The notes beneath the pieces are model-generated. The model saw nothing but the letters and a program-made list of their open reading frames with translations, did no database searches and was not told where the DNA came from. Shown piece after piece: positions 44,646 through 56,851 of a stretch of DNA of 64,000 nucleotides. The DNA comes from Cynocephalus volans (taxonomy: Eukaryota > Chordata > Mammalia > Dermoptera > Cynocephalidae). How positions within the stretch are numbered: the stretch's first letter is position 1; each line of letters begins with the position of its first letter. The stretch spans positions 40,000,679-40,064,678 of the forward strand of contig NC_084462.1 in assembly GCF_027409185.1 (NCBI RefSeq). Direction: 5' to 3'. The position numbers were made by a program, and so were the translations under genes.

Positions 44646-47600
44646 TTGAATTGACTTGAATTGGTCCAGAGTCTTAAGTCTACAAGTGAAAGAGGAAAAG
44701 GAGGGCAGGTGGCACATGTGGCCAAAAGCTGTTCCCACTACTTGGAAAAGTGAACGAGCACACCCCCCCATGATGACGGTCGATGGAGGTAGGGTGGGGA
44801 GGGTGGCAGAGCTCCATATACCCTGCCATTAACCTCCCGGGGTTGTGGACCACTGTTCATAGCCGGTTCCCCAGTGGCGGGGTTAGAATGGTAGAACACC
44901 CTTCCAGTAAGGAACTCGCTTCTCCTGGCTTAACATTTATATTGGATTGTGGAATGCTCTCTGGTCACTTATATTGATAATATATTTTGATAATGTATCT
45001 TTCTTTTTAATAATAGGACTGTTTTCTATACATGATCCTAGGGGAAGAGACTTAGACTCTGGTACTTGTTGGAGAGACAGTGGCTGAAGGATGGAATGAC
45101 TGGCCTTTGAACCCATGGCCAGCAGTGGTCACTGTGGGTGTTCGTTGGCTGTACAGCAACTCACTAGACCCTCCAGGAGGGTCTGCAGAGAAGGATGGCA
45201 TTTTAATAAAGATTGTAATAGGTGTTTCTAAACATTCATTTTCCAGTGGGTACAAGAGGTTTGCTTGGATGGTCTCTTCTTAAATGTGTTGCTGATAAAA
45301 CTGTTAGACTTACTGATTCATGAGAAATCTGCTGTTAGTGCAAATGTGCTTTCTTAAACTTCTGAAAGGCACATAAATGAGACTCTGGGGAAAAGTTCCT
45401 GCCCAGAGATGCACCAATTATTGCAAGATGAGCCACGTGCTTTTTGGAGTGAATGAGACCCAGAAAATTGTGTTAACATAAGCAGAACTTGCACCTGAAC
45501 TCTTAACAGTAGAAAATGATCTTAGTTCTCTGGACTGAATGAACCTCAAGAGGTTTAGAGATTGCAAGCCAACAAGAGTTTTGCATAAAGCAATGTACAG
45601 TTTTATTGCTAAGATGATGATAAATTTGTGGAATAGAAAATTTCCCAATCTCTAAAATATATTTTGATATATTTCCATATAGAAACCTTCTTAAGATGTA
45701 TTTTAAATAATGGGACATTATGGATATTTTGCAAAGCCAGAGAGAACCTCAGAAACACTCATTTTATTCTTGTCTCTTCCCTTGCTTAGTTGCTGAGAGT
45801 GTGTTTTCATTGATTTGTGTTAATTGATTAAATGTAGATATTGGTTGTTCCTACTTTTGGATTTTGGAGGAGGGAGATCTCGAGAGATCTCTCAAGCTTT
45901 CCCTAAGCTGTAGCATTACAGAGGGGGGTCAGGGACCAGGCAGCTCCCCATGGTGGTGAGAAGCACATCTTCTCCTCCTGTTCTGGGAATTCTCTTTACA
46001 CTCATCTGCATTTAAGGAAAGGCCCTGAGTGTGATTTTGCCAAATGTAAATCTGCCAGTTCCCACATGTGCCTCTCTCCAGAGACAGATGACCTTTTGGT
46101 AAGTCACATGCCTCCCTTTGGAGGTGATGCTGTCATGTTCTCTGGCTCTGTGCCTGTATGGATGGGGGACGTTGTCACTGCCCACTCTGGAGAGATGGGA
46201 AAGAGGGAACACATACGTGTATGGAGAATAAGCTGACTGGATACCAGCCCAGTACATGCATCAGGCTCTTCCTGCGCACAGGGCCCTGCCATGTGGACTG
46301 GCATCCCAGGCATCCGGTGGGCCCAGGAGAGAGTCAGCAAGTTGCCAAGCGGGGTCTGCAGAGTCCTGCCAGTATAGGTCATTGGTAATCCATTTGCGCT
46401 ATCTGGGTTGCCAGGTTGCCTGCCCCTGCCTAATCTTTTTCAATTCATTACAAATCAGGCTAAATATTCCTCCTGCTGCACAGGGCAACCTCTGGGCTGG
46501 CAGGGCCTCTGGGGTCCATCTTCCAGCCTCTGACTTGATCCTGGATGCTGCTGGGAAGCTAATGCGCCCTCCTGTGACCTCCTCTGGGGCCCTGTATGGG
46601 TGGTGGTCTGTCAAGGAAAAGATAAGGGTGACTCCTGGCAGTTCTTTGGTTCAGGACGCCAGCTGGTCAAGGAGCCTCAGCAAACAGCTGCTTTCTAACA
46701 CGTACCTTATTCCCTGGCCTCTAGACATGGTTCTTGGGACTATTATGTTGTGAGCTCCTTATTTCTTTAGCAATTGCTTTTGTGCATGTTGCAAGCAGCT
46801 CTCATAGAGCTCGACAGAATGAGCCTATGAGCACTTAAACCACACCTTGCACTTATCGCTCCTCATGAACACATCCACGGGTGACGTCCAGCCTGGGGGT
46901 GACAGTACTCATGGAGCCCCCACTGATGGCTCCTCTGGAGGTGGGGGTTGGCATGAGCTCCCTCCCCCTAGCCCCACCTTAGCATGAATGAGGTCTCAGT
47001 GTCTGGAATCTGCCGCAGCTCACTGCCCCAACCCTAAGACTTGCTGTGAAGTGGAGGGGCAGAGGGCATGCAGGGCAGAGGAGCTCAGACCCCTCCCAGC
47101 ACCGCATCCCAAGGCCCTGTCCAGGAGGGTGGAAAGGAGAGGGAGCACTGGGCAAAGGAGGAGGGAGCCGGGAAGGGAAAGGATCCTGAGTTCCTGCCAG
47201 GAGATTCTAATTCAGGGGGACAGGGTGGGGCCCGAGTGTTTCTAGTAAACTATAGAAGTAGGAGCCCCATCAGAGTTGTGGTTTTAAGGTTGCATCCAAG
47301 GAGCTTGCCCCAGACACACTCTGGGAGCAGTGGGGGCAGGGAGAAGGCTGCCTCCTCTCCTCCCGCTATGTATTTTCCTTCGGGCTGTTTTATATCTTGA
47401 GATTATGTTTCCACAACTTCAGTGGAAGAAAGGGTCTGCTCCTGAACAAGTTTGGAGGAACTAGGGGTGAGTAGCAGGCAAAGGCCAAGGACTGCATAAT
47501 GGTTAAAGTAAATGAAATTAATAGATTAACTTCAAGCAAACTGAACATGTTTCATCTCATACCCCTGCTACATGCTACTCCTGGTAGTTTAGGCAGGTTT

Positions 47601-47958
47601 CCACTTTCCCATCAGCAAGAGACTAAGCTTGTCACCTGGTATTGTCACCTTGATCCCCAGCCATGGGGAAGAGTCCAGCAGGGTTGAGCCACTCTGGGCT
47701 GGGAACCCACTGCCTGTTCAGCCGTGCATCTTTAAGGATGCACACGTGGGTGGAGTTGCACTGGCTTTTTGCCCTGGCCCCGGCCCCAGCAGGACAGGCA
47801 TGCTCTGGAGGTCACTTGTGTAGGAGCGTTGCTCTCAGATGGTCACCATGGAGGGCATTTATAATGAAGAGGTGGGAGCTCAGCGGCACGTATGGAAAAG
47901 AAGTGGAGTCTTTGCTCCATATGGTGCTCCCGCCAGCTGAGGGACAAGATCGCTTTTA
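44646..47958. other. Unassigned stretch
   Basis: No gene. A weak MER5-like fragment may lie at 47200-47260 (GATTCTAATTCAGGGGG, GTGGGGCCCGAGTG). Frames at 46012-46750 and 46988-47400 are overlapping and domain-free. The rest was not recognised. Confidence 0.4.
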
Positions 47959-47972
47959 AAAAGGGTGCCAGC
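47959..47972. repeat. TSD of short L1, left copy
   Basis: AAAAGGGTGCCAGC, perfectly repeated at 48284-48297. It begins with A after TTTT, which fits the L1 endonuclease TTTT/AA rule. Confidence 0.9.
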
Positions 47973-48283
47973 CAGAAAGAGAAATACCACATGTTCTCAC
48001 TTATTGGTGGGAGCTAAAAATTAATATATAAATTCACACACACACACACACAAAAAAACGGTGGGGGAGAAGATATAACAACTACAATTACTTGAAGTTG
48101 ATACAACAAGCAAACAGAAAGGACATTGTTGGGGGGGAGGAAGGAGAGGGAGGAGAGAGGGAGGTTTTGGTAAGGGGCAACAATAATCAACCACAATGTA
48201 TATCGACAAAATAAAATTTAAAAAAATAATAATAAAATAAAATAAAAATGAAAACAAAAAATAAATAAATTTAAAAAAAAATT
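47973..48283 (+). mobile_element. Young 5'-truncated L1 (3'UTR only) with poly-A tail
   Basis: The element begins CAGAAAGAGAAATACCACATG and TTCTCACTTATTGGTGGGAGC, the L1 ORF2/3'UTR border seen also in reverse near 18960 and 61190. It then has a CA microsatellite (48036-48052), a GGGGGGGAGGAAGGAGAGGG polypurine block (48129-48167) and a long A-rich tail with AATAAT and AAATAAAT runs. No coding remains. The perfect 14-bp TSD and clean tail mark it as recent compared with other copies in the window. Removing it would restore TTTTAAAAAGGGTGCCAGC. Confidence 0.92.
48129..48167 (+). other. G-rich polypurine tract of the L1 3'UTR (possible quadruplex)
   Basis: A run of seven G followed by AGGAAGGAGAGGGAGGAG and further G-tracts. 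Mammalian L1 3'UTRs often have a polypurine tract of this kind, and the same place in the two reverse L1 copies is polypyrimidine on the plus strand. Quadruplex formation is inference. Confidence 0.55.
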
Positions 48284-48297
48284 AAAAGGGTGCCAGC
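48284..48297. repeat. TSD of short L1, right copy
   Basis: AAAAGGGTGCCAGC directly after the A-rich tail, identical to the left copy. Confidence 0.9.
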
Positions 48298-48605
48298 TTC
48301 CTCCATTGTCCTCGATAAGACATGGGGAGGTGAGTTGCCAAGGCTTCCTGGGCAGGTTGGTCACTGTGCACAAGGGAGTGGTGTGTCGGAGGTGTGGTTG
48401 CTGGGGAATCCGAGCCATCAGTGTCTTAGGGACAATAAGAAATAAGCTTAAAAATACACAATTTATAAGGAATGTTTTGTGAATGCGAAGAAATGAAAGG
48501 AAAATGACATTTTAGCTAATGACTTCTTTTTTTCAGTTCTACTTAAGGATTTTGAAGTGATGTAGACTGATGTGGAAAGGTGTTTTTATTTCTGTGCTCT
48601 GAGCC
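48298..48605. other. Unassigned spacer
   Basis: No gene or named repeat recognised in about 300 bases. Confidence 0.4.
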
Positions 48606-48609
48606 CCAG

Positions 48610-48760
48610 GCACTATGGTGTAGAGGCTGTCCTGTAAATTAGAAAATGCTGGTCCCAGTCTGGAGTTTGCTGTTTGATGACCTGGTGACTTGTGCCACTC
48701 TGAACTTCTGTCTCCTTTTCTAGAACATGATTATTGGTTATGTGGATTAGTGGCTTTCAG
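48610..48760 (+). mobile_element. MIR remnant (weak)
   Basis: GCTGTTTGATGACCTGGTGAC, CTTCTGTCTCCTTTTCTAG and AACATGATTATTGG recall MIR TGTGACCTTGGGCAAG, CTCAGTTTCCTCATCTG and AAAATGGGGATAA in order. Strongly diverged. Confidence 0.4.
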
Positions 48761-49497
48761 CTGTATTCTTTTTATTTGTCTGGGAATTCTCTGCTCAAGT
48801 CAAGTCTTACCCACAAAAGTTAATAGATAACCTGTCCATTGATCCTTCCTCAGCCAAAAGCTCTCTGAGAGGCACCCAGAGGCCTGGGGACGGGGCTCCT
48901 GAGTGCGTGATTCCTGGGGATCCGTCTCAGTCCAGAATACTGTGGAGCCTGGCAAGGCGCAGTGTCTACACTGGCTCCCAGTCAGGGTTCAATTCAGGCC
49001 TGAAAGATTTGACCTGAAATAGTCCTTATAGTATTTTTGTATCAAAGAGATGGTAATTGCCTTTGAAACTAAGTAAAAAAGGGAATATCTATGGCTTTAT
49101 TTTTTAAATTTCTTTCCTATAAAATAAGCCAATCTATTAAAAGTGATGTGAGATGTTAAATGTACCTCTAAGCATAGTTAATTCCACATCTCAAATGTGC
49201 TACAGCAGGACTGAATTTTTATAATATCAAATTTACTCTGTAAGTAGTTACTTCTAATATGAATATCAGCATAATTAAATACAATATGAGATAGATATAT
49301 AAAATTTTATATTCACAGTATTATCATTTTATAATATTATATATAGTTATATATTTCTAATATCATTTATTTATTTATTTATGTTAAAAAACATCAGTCA
49401 CACATCATAGATCCAGGACTTAAAACCATCCTGACTTCTCTTGGCTTTTAGTCATGGATTGAAAGTAATTTAATAATAAATCTCATATTACTTGTAT

Positions 49498-49517
49498 ACA
49501 CACACACACACACACAA
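49498..49517. repeat. (CA)10 microsatellite
   Basis: Ten uninterrupted CA units after GTATA. Probably length-variable. Confidence 0.9.
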
Positions 49518-50052
49518 TTTATCCTCAGAAAATTTTAGCTCCCACAAAGTAGATGATGTTTCCTCTAATTTGTTTTATTTTTTAAAAAAACGTGCTTTAA
49601 AATGTTACTGTTGCTCCAGAAATGCAGTTTTATGCATTTTGGAGAACTGCCTGTGTGTCCACAGTGATATGTCCTGGAGTGTGACCTGGGCGGCAGCAGC
49701 TAGGAACCAGCCCGGGGCCATCCTGACAGGGCCCAGATTCTGGAGAGTTCTGCTTTCCGAGGTAGCCAGAGCTGGGGCCGCCTGTGTCCAGCAGCAAGAG
49801 TGTCAGTGCTTGTCTCACTGAGAGCCACGGGGGCGCTGTCCTGGTACCTGACCCCTGCTGCCGGGCTCCCTGGCTCGGCTCATGTGCCACCATCCTGCTC
49901 GAGTTTAGTAGTGAATGCTCCAGTGATCATTCATTAGGAGGACTAATTGCCTCACTGAGTTTCTGGTGGTATCAGCTTTCCAGAACAATTTGTAGAAACC
50001 TGATTCTGTTCTTTTCAAATAATGAGGCTGCTGGATAATGCTGAGCATTAGG

Positions 50053-50080
50053 CTGTGTGTGTGTGTGTGTGTGTGTGTTT
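50053..50080. repeat. (GT)n microsatellite
   Basis: About thirteen GT units after TTAGGC and before TTTCAGTGG. Uninterrupted and likely polymorphic. Confidence 0.9.
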
Positions 50081-51644
50081 CAGTGGAGGTTGTTTCCTGG
50101 TTTGCTCATTTTTCTGGCTCAGCACTGAGAGGCCCTGGGAGTATGCCTCTGGGACCTGGGGCAGGACACCTGTGCATGTGGGTGGGGCTCCAGGTGATGG
50201 CAGGAAGGTTGGTTTGTGGATGCCTTGGCTCCTGTCAGCAAGAGCTCAGATACCCACTTGTCAGGGATCTGAGAATAAACCAGAGAAACCCATGGGCCTT
50301 GATTTTCTCAGCTGTGAATTAGGTGTAGTCCCAGCTTCTCTCTCAACTCAAGAGTTCTGGTGATAAGAAGCTTTTGTGACCTGGAGGGACCCATGAATGG
50401 GAAGCGAGACTGAGACCCTAATCTAGCTCCATGGAGCCAGCATGGGATCTTAGGGCAGCCCTCAGAGGTCCTGGGCCAACCCTGGTGAGACTCTGTACCT
50501 CCAGGACCCTAGACACAGGTGCCCGGCCTATTCTTGGCTGGATGAAGGTGTGCTTGCCTGGCTGAGCCTCAGGTACAACAGCAAGGACGCCCAGGGCTTT
50601 CCGCCTGGGAGCAGACCCATGCTGAGCTTCCATGGGAGCCCAGCCCAGGCTATCTCTAAGTCCTGTTCTCTGTTCCTGCCCATGACATTTCAAACCCATC
50701 CCTTCCCCACTCCATCCAACTGGAGCAGCCGAGGCACAGTGGACCAGAGATGGAGTTTCTGCAGGGAATACCCATCAGTTTCCGTCTGTCCACCCATCCA
50801 TCTGTCCATCCATCCTTTAGTCCAGTCTCTACTGAAGTCCTGAACTAGGAGTGTTGGACACTCTGATGAATGAAATACACAGGACTCTGCCTACCTTGTG
50901 CTTCTTCCGGGTTGGGGATGGGGACAGCTGTACCCTGATGTATAAAACGTTGACTGTGGGAGCAGCAGAAAGGGAAAAAGGGACAGAGCCAGTCCAGGCA
51001 ACCTTGGAAGGCTTCCTTGAGGAGGTGACCATTACTTCAGTGTAGAGGATGAGCAGGTGCTAACGAGGTAAAGAGAAGAGAGAGGAGTGTTGGCTTGGGC
51101 GGCAGGAGCTGTCTCTGCAGAGGCTGCACAGCTGGAGTGGATAGCACAGGAGGTGCCACGGCAGGCGGGGGAGGTGCAGGCTGCACCAGTCAGGGCCCTG
51201 CGTCCAGGCCAGGAGCTGAGTAGTGAGAAACACAGATGGCTTTATGAGTGTGTTCAAAGAATAAGATTCCCTTTGTGTTTTAAGAAGGCTCTCCTGCTGC
51301 AGGTGAAAAGTTGCCTCGCTTTGGCAGGTCCTGTCCCCATCGTCCTGGTGGGAGATGGTGCTTGGCTTGGAGTCTAGTCAGGCTCACGTCTTCTTCCTCA
51401 CCCTCCTCTGCCCCAGCTCTTCTGCACAGCTCCTGAGACCTTATGTCCCTGGATTTGCATCCTCTGTGAGAATATGAGTATACACCACGTGTTTCCCTGG
51501 TGAGCTTCAAATCTTTGATAGCAGGGTCAGTGTTGTGGAATTTCCCAAGCATCCCACCCCACACCCTAACCCCCCAACATGCACGCAGTAAGTGTGTGGG
51601 AGGGTGGATGTGTGGATGCATGTTCCATGGGGAGCAGCAGATGC

Positions 51645-51745
51645 AGCTTGGGTTCCAGTCATTTTTCTACCACTTCCTGTCCATGTTCCCTTGGCACTTA
51701 TCTTCAATTTCTTCATCTGTAAAATGGGGCTAAGTGTATGGAGCA
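51645..51745 (+). mobile_element. MIR remnant
   Basis: TTGGGTTCCAGTCATTTTTC, CTACCACTTCCTGTCCATG, TCAATTTCTTCATCTGTAAAAT and GGGGCTAAG fit MIR GGGTTCGAATCCCGGCTCTGCCACTT and TTTCCTCATCTGTAAAATGGGG. Confidence 0.65.
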
Positions 51746-52381
51746 CCAAGCGTTGGATGGATTATGCAGGGGAAGTGTGCAAGTGTGTTGAAAGTGTAAA
51801 TGCCACAGTGTTACTGCACTTGGTGGACACTGCAAGTCCTGGGAGGCAGCAAAGGACACTGCCCCCACCACCCCAAGTCATTCGGCATCAACAAGAGGGA
51901 GGACCCTTTGGTCTGAGATCGGAAGCTCCCATGTGTAAGTCGGCACTTGGGAGGACTTCGTGTTCATATCTAGGGTGGGTTTTCAGGGTACGCTGAGTAT
52001 CTCATGTTGATAACCATCATCCAGACACAGATGGGACATATGCTTCTAACATCCCTGGCAGATTCCTCCTGGAATCATAGCCTCGTGCTGGCCCACCTGC
52101 TCCCCACGGTTTCAGATGTAACAAACACCCACCTTACTTTTGCATCTAAGGTGTGGCTTCTGTGTTTAGAGTATCACATGGGTACTGTGGTTAACCTGGA
52201 GGAAAGTTTGGGTTGCATGTGAGGAAATCCATCACTCAGTGGTGTTCTGCCCGTATCTTCAGCTCCCCCTAGCCTGTGCCCCCGTGGCTGAAGGGAAGCC
52301 CCTGGTCCTGGGCCAGCAGCAGCCGGGCTCTGGGAAAAAGTAGGTGTGAGCCAGAAGGATCTGGATTCCAGCCTGCCCTCC
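51746..52381. other. Unassigned stretch
   Basis: No gene or named repeat recognised. Confidence 0.4.
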
Positions 52382-52762
52382 TGAGCTTGGGCTGCCTTAA
52401 CAAAATATCACAGACTGGTGGCTTACACAAGAGACATATATTTCTCAAAGTTCTGAAGGCTGGAAGTCCAAAATCAAGATACTAGAGGATTTGGTGTCTG
52501 ATGGGGGCTGGCTTCTTGACTTGCTGAGAGGTGCCTTCTTGCTGTGTCCTCACAAGACCTTTCTTCCATGAGGGTGTATGGAGAGACAGAGAGAGATCTT
52601 CCTCTTCTTATAAGGGCACTAATCCTGTCATGGGGGCCCCACCCACATGACTGCATTTAAATCTAACCACCTCCCAAAAGCCCCACCTCCAAATACAATC
52701 ACATTTGAGGCCAGGGTCTCAACATGTGGATTTGTGGGGGGTGCAAACATTCAGCCCATAGC
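52382..52762 (-). mobile_element. ERVL-MaLR solo LTR (MLT1-like)
   Basis: Reverse LTR: TGAGCTTGGGCTGCCTTAAC, AAAATATCACAGACTGGTGGC, AGTTCTGAAGGCTGGAAGTCC, GGTGCCTTCTTGCTGTGTCC, CTCTTCTTATAAGGGCAC, CCAAATACAATCACATTTG and CTCAACATGTGGATTTGTGG. No clear TSD; the right end is approximate. Confidence 0.85.
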
Positions 52763-53752
52763 TCAGCCCCATGCCCACCACTTTGGAGCATGTTGCTTCC
52801 CTCTCTGGGAGTGTTTTCTCATCAGCAACTTGAGAATAAAACTATATAGCTCTGGGCTGTAGTCTGGATGGAAGGGGCCTCTGCCCTCCCCATGGTCTGC
52901 AGGCTCACGCCAGGCCCTCTGCTTCTGCTCTGGCACCTGCTCGGTCTTTGCAGGTTCAACCCCAGACTTGCCCTTAGGGGTCCTCCACTCCCTGTCCTCT
53001 CCTCCAAGGCCTCCACAGCCAACGCACCTCAACTGGCCCCTCCAGCAGGCCTCTGTGCCCTGGCATGGTTGTCTGCCACCTGCATGCACTGTGCCCGACT
53101 GCTCTTCTGCTCAGCTGTGTCTCAGGTTCTTTATGCTGGTGGCGACCTCGAGAGGTAAGCCATAGTTCCATACAAACAAGGAGAGGCTTGCTTTCTGCCC
53201 ACTGGCAAGGCAGCAGACTCCCCTCAGCTGGGACAGGACCTGCCATGTACAGCCTCCCCTGGGCCTTCTGCTAGCCTCGTGGGCCGTGGGAGCCATGGAA
53301 CCAGAACAGCTCAGCTGGTGCCCTGCCGTGTGCCCCATTGAGAGCAGTCAGCTGTCTTGCTGGGATCTAGGAGTCCTTGCCGTCTACTTTCAGCATCTGT
53401 GCGGTTGGAGCAAGCCCACACCTGGCCATGCTCACTGAGGTGTTGGTTCTTCCCTGACAGGCTGCTGCACCAAGCACAGGAAATCACATCTCAGGCCCGA
53501 AACCCTCTGCCTCGCTCCTTTACATGGCCTGCTGGTCTTTATGGCACTCAGCAGTGCCGGAAGCTGCCTTGCTTATTTTACATGTTTTTGCTTCCACACC
53601 CCCAGTGCATGAGCACAGAGTCTGCTCTGACTTGTCCATGCCACACATGGGGCACCTGGATGGCACGTTCATGGTGGGCACCACATTTACCTAAGTGGCC
53701 TCTTCAGTAAAATGGGCCACCTCCATCTCAGAATGTCTGGGAAGATCACATT
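52763..53752. other. Unassigned GC-rich stretch
   Basis: No gene recognised. Frames of up to 117 codons lie on both strands without domains. A weak MIR-like end lies at 52790-52850. Confidence 0.4.
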
Positions 53753-54155
53753 TGTTATGGACTGAATTGTGACTGCCCCCCCATTCATATGTTGAAGACC
53801 TCAACCCAGAGTATTCTCAACCCAGAGATTCTCAACCCAGAGAATGTGACTGAAGATAAGGCCTTGAAAGAGGTAATTACATTAAAATGAGACCACATGG
53901 GTGGTTGCTAATTCTATATGACTGGCGTCAATATAAGAAGAGAGAGATGCCAGGGAGGCAAACCGAGAAATGGCCATGTGAAGACACAGGGAGAAGACAG
54001 ACGTCTGCAAGCCAGGGAGACAGGCCTCTGGAGAAACCAGTCCTGCGACATCTTGATCTGGGAATTCCAGCCTCCAGAACTGAGGGACAGTAAATATCTA
54101 TTGTTTAAGACACCAGTCTGGGCTATTTTGTGTGGCAGCCCTAGCAGGCATGACA
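53753..54155 (+). mobile_element. ERVL-MaLR solo LTR (MLT1-like)
   Basis: A forward LTR starting TGTTATGGACTGAATTGTGAC. It has CATATGTTGAAGACCTCAACC, GAAGACACAGGGAGAAGACAG, CGTCTGCAAGCCAGGGAG, TCCAGCCTCCAGAACTGAGG, TATTGTTTAAGACACCAGTC and an end at GGCATGACA. The same layout as the other MLT1-like copies but opposite orientation. It carries a short internal triplication (53800-53845). Confidence 0.88.
53800..53845. repeat. 15-16-bp triplication inside the LTR
   Basis: CTCAACCCAGAGTATT, CTCAACCCAGAGATT and CTCAACCCAGAGAAT stand in a row. The standard LTR has one such region, so the expansion arose after insertion. Confidence 0.8.
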
Positions 54156-56372
54156 AATGTACTGGGAAGAAGTATTATAGCAGTGGAGAATCAAAACCCA
54201 CACAGACCATTCTATAGAACAGCAGCAATAGGTACAAATCTTTGTCTTGGGAACGGCACTTTAAATTTAGTAAACATGAATCTAGGCTGTGGGAGATAAA
54301 GCAGGCACTTCCTTGGAGTGCTAATCGTGTGACTGCAGGTATGGCCCAAGGAACAGAGGCAGTTCATTCAGGAAGCCTGCATGGCAAAGGGGCTGGGCAC
54401 GGAGGGAGAAGATGGGGCAAGGCTCTGACCTCCTGGAGCTTGTCCTCTTGTAGGAAACGACACAGTGGCCACAGGGAAGGGCTGGTGAGAGAAAGCTTGG
54501 GGATGGCACAAGAGTTAAGTGGGGTTTCAGACAACTGGACATGAAGTCCTCTCTGGGAGCAACATGGGATGGAAAACCAGGGCTATCAGAGTTGTGAGTG
54601 GCTCCCATGGTTGGCTTTGAAGAGAAGCATCCCAGAAATGCCTCAAGCCTGAGGAACTGGCGCTGAGACAGTCCAGTCTTCCATGATGCAGAGGAGATAG
54701 CAAAGAGGCTAACCTTGGTGTCAGATGAGTGAGCCCCTCCTTCCAGCTGCAGACCCTTAACCCAGGTGCCATCCACCTGGGCTCAGGTCATGGAGCCATT
54801 TCCTCAAATGATCTCTGATGCTGAAGAGCAACAACCAAAACCTTTGAACCTGGTTGGAGAGTGAGGAGGAGAGCCTTTTGTTTTCAGGGTCCAGCTTAAA
54901 TATCCGGAATTATGAGTCTGTTGAGAATAGAGAGGAGTCCAAGAGCCGTGAGATACACTAACAAATTGATCTGGCTTTAGGAGTTTATGGCGTTATAGAT
55001 TGGGATTGTCCAAAATGGGCCACTTTTGAGAGTGAACAAGGCAACGTTGATGATCTGCTGTCCCAGGAGAGCTGGGCTGTGTGGTCAGCCTGTTAATGAA
55101 GAAGGTGACTTATGTTTAATAATGAAATGTCAGCTGGAAGTCGGTGGTTGGCAGGAATATGTAACAAGAAGAAGGCAAATATGGATGATGGCATTGCACC
55201 TTTCAAGGTGGCTTTGTGTTCACTGGCTGAGTCTGTGGGAGAATCATGCAGTGGCTCTCGGAAATGTGCACAGTGCAGAAAGTCATCATGAGCAGCTGCC
55301 GCACCCTCCTCCTCAGAGCTCCACATTCCCCCTGGAGAAGAGGACACATGGCTATGAGAGAGCTCTGTGACTGGGAAACTGAGGCAGGCTCAATGACTGG
55401 AACCAGGCATGAGCCAGGGGGAAGGGTTGGGAGCTCTACAGAAACTCTCACCTCAGGGCCAGGAGTGTGGTCTTCACTGGGGCAGCTAGCTTTAAAGATT
55501 CTGTGCTCTTAGTGAAGAAACAGTAGTAATAGTAATGCACTCAATGCCATAGTTCATTGATTCTAGTATGCACTTTCTCCCACATTTTATCATCCTTCAA
55601 TCCCAGTGAGTCATACCACCACCAGAGTCCAGGAGGCAGTTGCGACTGCTGGTTATGGCCTATGCACACTTGGTCACAGCCCTCCACTGTGTCATTGCAT
55701 CACATGGGCTGGTTTGATTTGTCATTGAAAATGTCTTCAGAAGGGTTACCCTTGACTCTGCATGGCAGAGAGCAGCCACGGTGTGTGCAGAAAGACACAT
55801 AAACAGACAGTGGCACTTAGACCTGATACTTATGGAGCAAGTAGTCATCGTTGAGAAGTGACCATGAGTCCATAAGTCCTGCATTTCCAATCAAAAGCAG
55901 CCGCTTTATGGAACTGAAAGAAGGAAAGTCCCTGCAAGGAGAGGGCCTTGTGTTCCATTTCTTAACTGACATACATACAAAAAGATCACTTGGCCCACCC
56001 TAACAAGAAAATACCACCACCACCCTCAGCTTGCAGGGGGTTTACCACTTAGTTTGGAGTAATGTTTCAGAGGCAACTTGGGCAGCCCCCATGCTTCTGA
56101 GGTTGAAGGGCATGGCGCCAGGAAGATTCAGTTGTTGGTGATACACCTCAGAACGTGGAACTTCTAGGAAGTCCTAACCAGTCTATTCTGCTTATTTTTT
56201 TTTCTTTTCATGTTTGTGCAAGAGTGATGTTGGAAAGAAACCTCTGTCTGAATGTAAGTGGAGAATAAAAACTAGAAGTGTTGGAAGAGTACTGGGCCAT
56301 AGTTGACCTGGTGGCTCACTGTTTTCCTTGATGCTCTTTTACATTAATGGGTCATCTAACAATCATGGTGAC
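54156..56372. other. Unassigned stretch
   Basis: No gene. Part of 54330-54560 vaguely resembles the ancient repeat seen at 60400. A C-rich microsatellite-like CCACCACCACC lies near 56016-56028. Frames up to 151 codons lie on both strands. Confidence 0.35.
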
Positions 56373-56450
56373 TGTGATGATTAATTTTATGTGTCAACGT
56401 GGCTAGGCCATCATACCCAGATTTTTGGTCAGAATCCATCTGAATGTTGC
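56373..56450 (+). mobile_element. MLT2-like LTR, 5' part
   Basis: TGTGATGATTAATTTTATGTG, TCAACGTGGCTAGGCC and AATGTTGC match the start of an MLT2-type LTR. The element is split after GTTGC at 56446-56450 and resumes at 56852 with GTTGCTGTG. Confidence 0.75.
56446..56450. repeat. 5-bp TSD (GTTGC), left copy
   Basis: GTTGC, repeated at 56852-56856 on the other side of the nested LTR. The element termini TG and CA fit the retroviral integration pattern. Confidence 0.78.
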
Positions 56451-56851
56451 TGCGTTGGATTGAGTGTCCCCCCAAAACTTGATCCCCATTGTGACAGTAT
56501 TAAGAAGGTGGGAAATCCTGTTATTATAATTGAAAGGTGGGGCTTGAAGAGGTGATTAGATTGTAGGACTCTGCTGTAGTGAACGGATTAAAAATAGTGA
56601 TCATGGTTTGGAGGGTTTTAAAAGGAAAATGAATGAGGAGGTCAGTTTCTCTCTCTGCTCCATCATTTTCTGCCATGTGATACCTCTGGGTCACTGTTGA
56701 GATCACCAAGACCCTCACCAGATTTGTTCCCTGGACTTAGACTTCCCACCCTAAGGAACTATAAGCAGTAAATTTCATTTTCTTGCAAATTACCCAGTTT
56801 CATATATTTTGTTATAAGCAACAGAAATGGACTAATCCTACAAAAAACACA
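56451..56851 (+). mobile_element. MaLR-type solo LTR nested in the MLT2-like LTR
   Basis: The LTR starts TGCGTTGGATTGAGTGTCCC and AAAACTTGATCCCCATTGTG. It runs through CCATCATTTTCTGCCATGTG, CACCAAGACCCTCACCAG, AACTATAAGCAGTAAATTTC and ATTACCCAGTTTCATATATTT, and ends ACACA. It is flanked by the 5-bp duplication GTTGC (56446-56450 and 56852-56856), the length expected for ERVL-MaLR integrase. It therefore entered after the MLT2-like element. Confidence 0.82.

Larger units (their letters stand above)
48761..51640. other. Unassigned stretch with microsatellites
   Basis: Contains an AT-rich block (49230-49400). 50940-51140 resembles a common ancient repeat (GGAAGGCTTCCTTGAGGAGG, TGGAGTGGATAGCACAGG) related in layout to that at 60400-60860, not named. 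No gene; the GC-rich frames are short and overlapping. Confidence 0.4.

Noticed and set aside
47200..47260. Possible MER5-type fragment
   Set aside because: A short match in the middle only; termini absent and too diverged.
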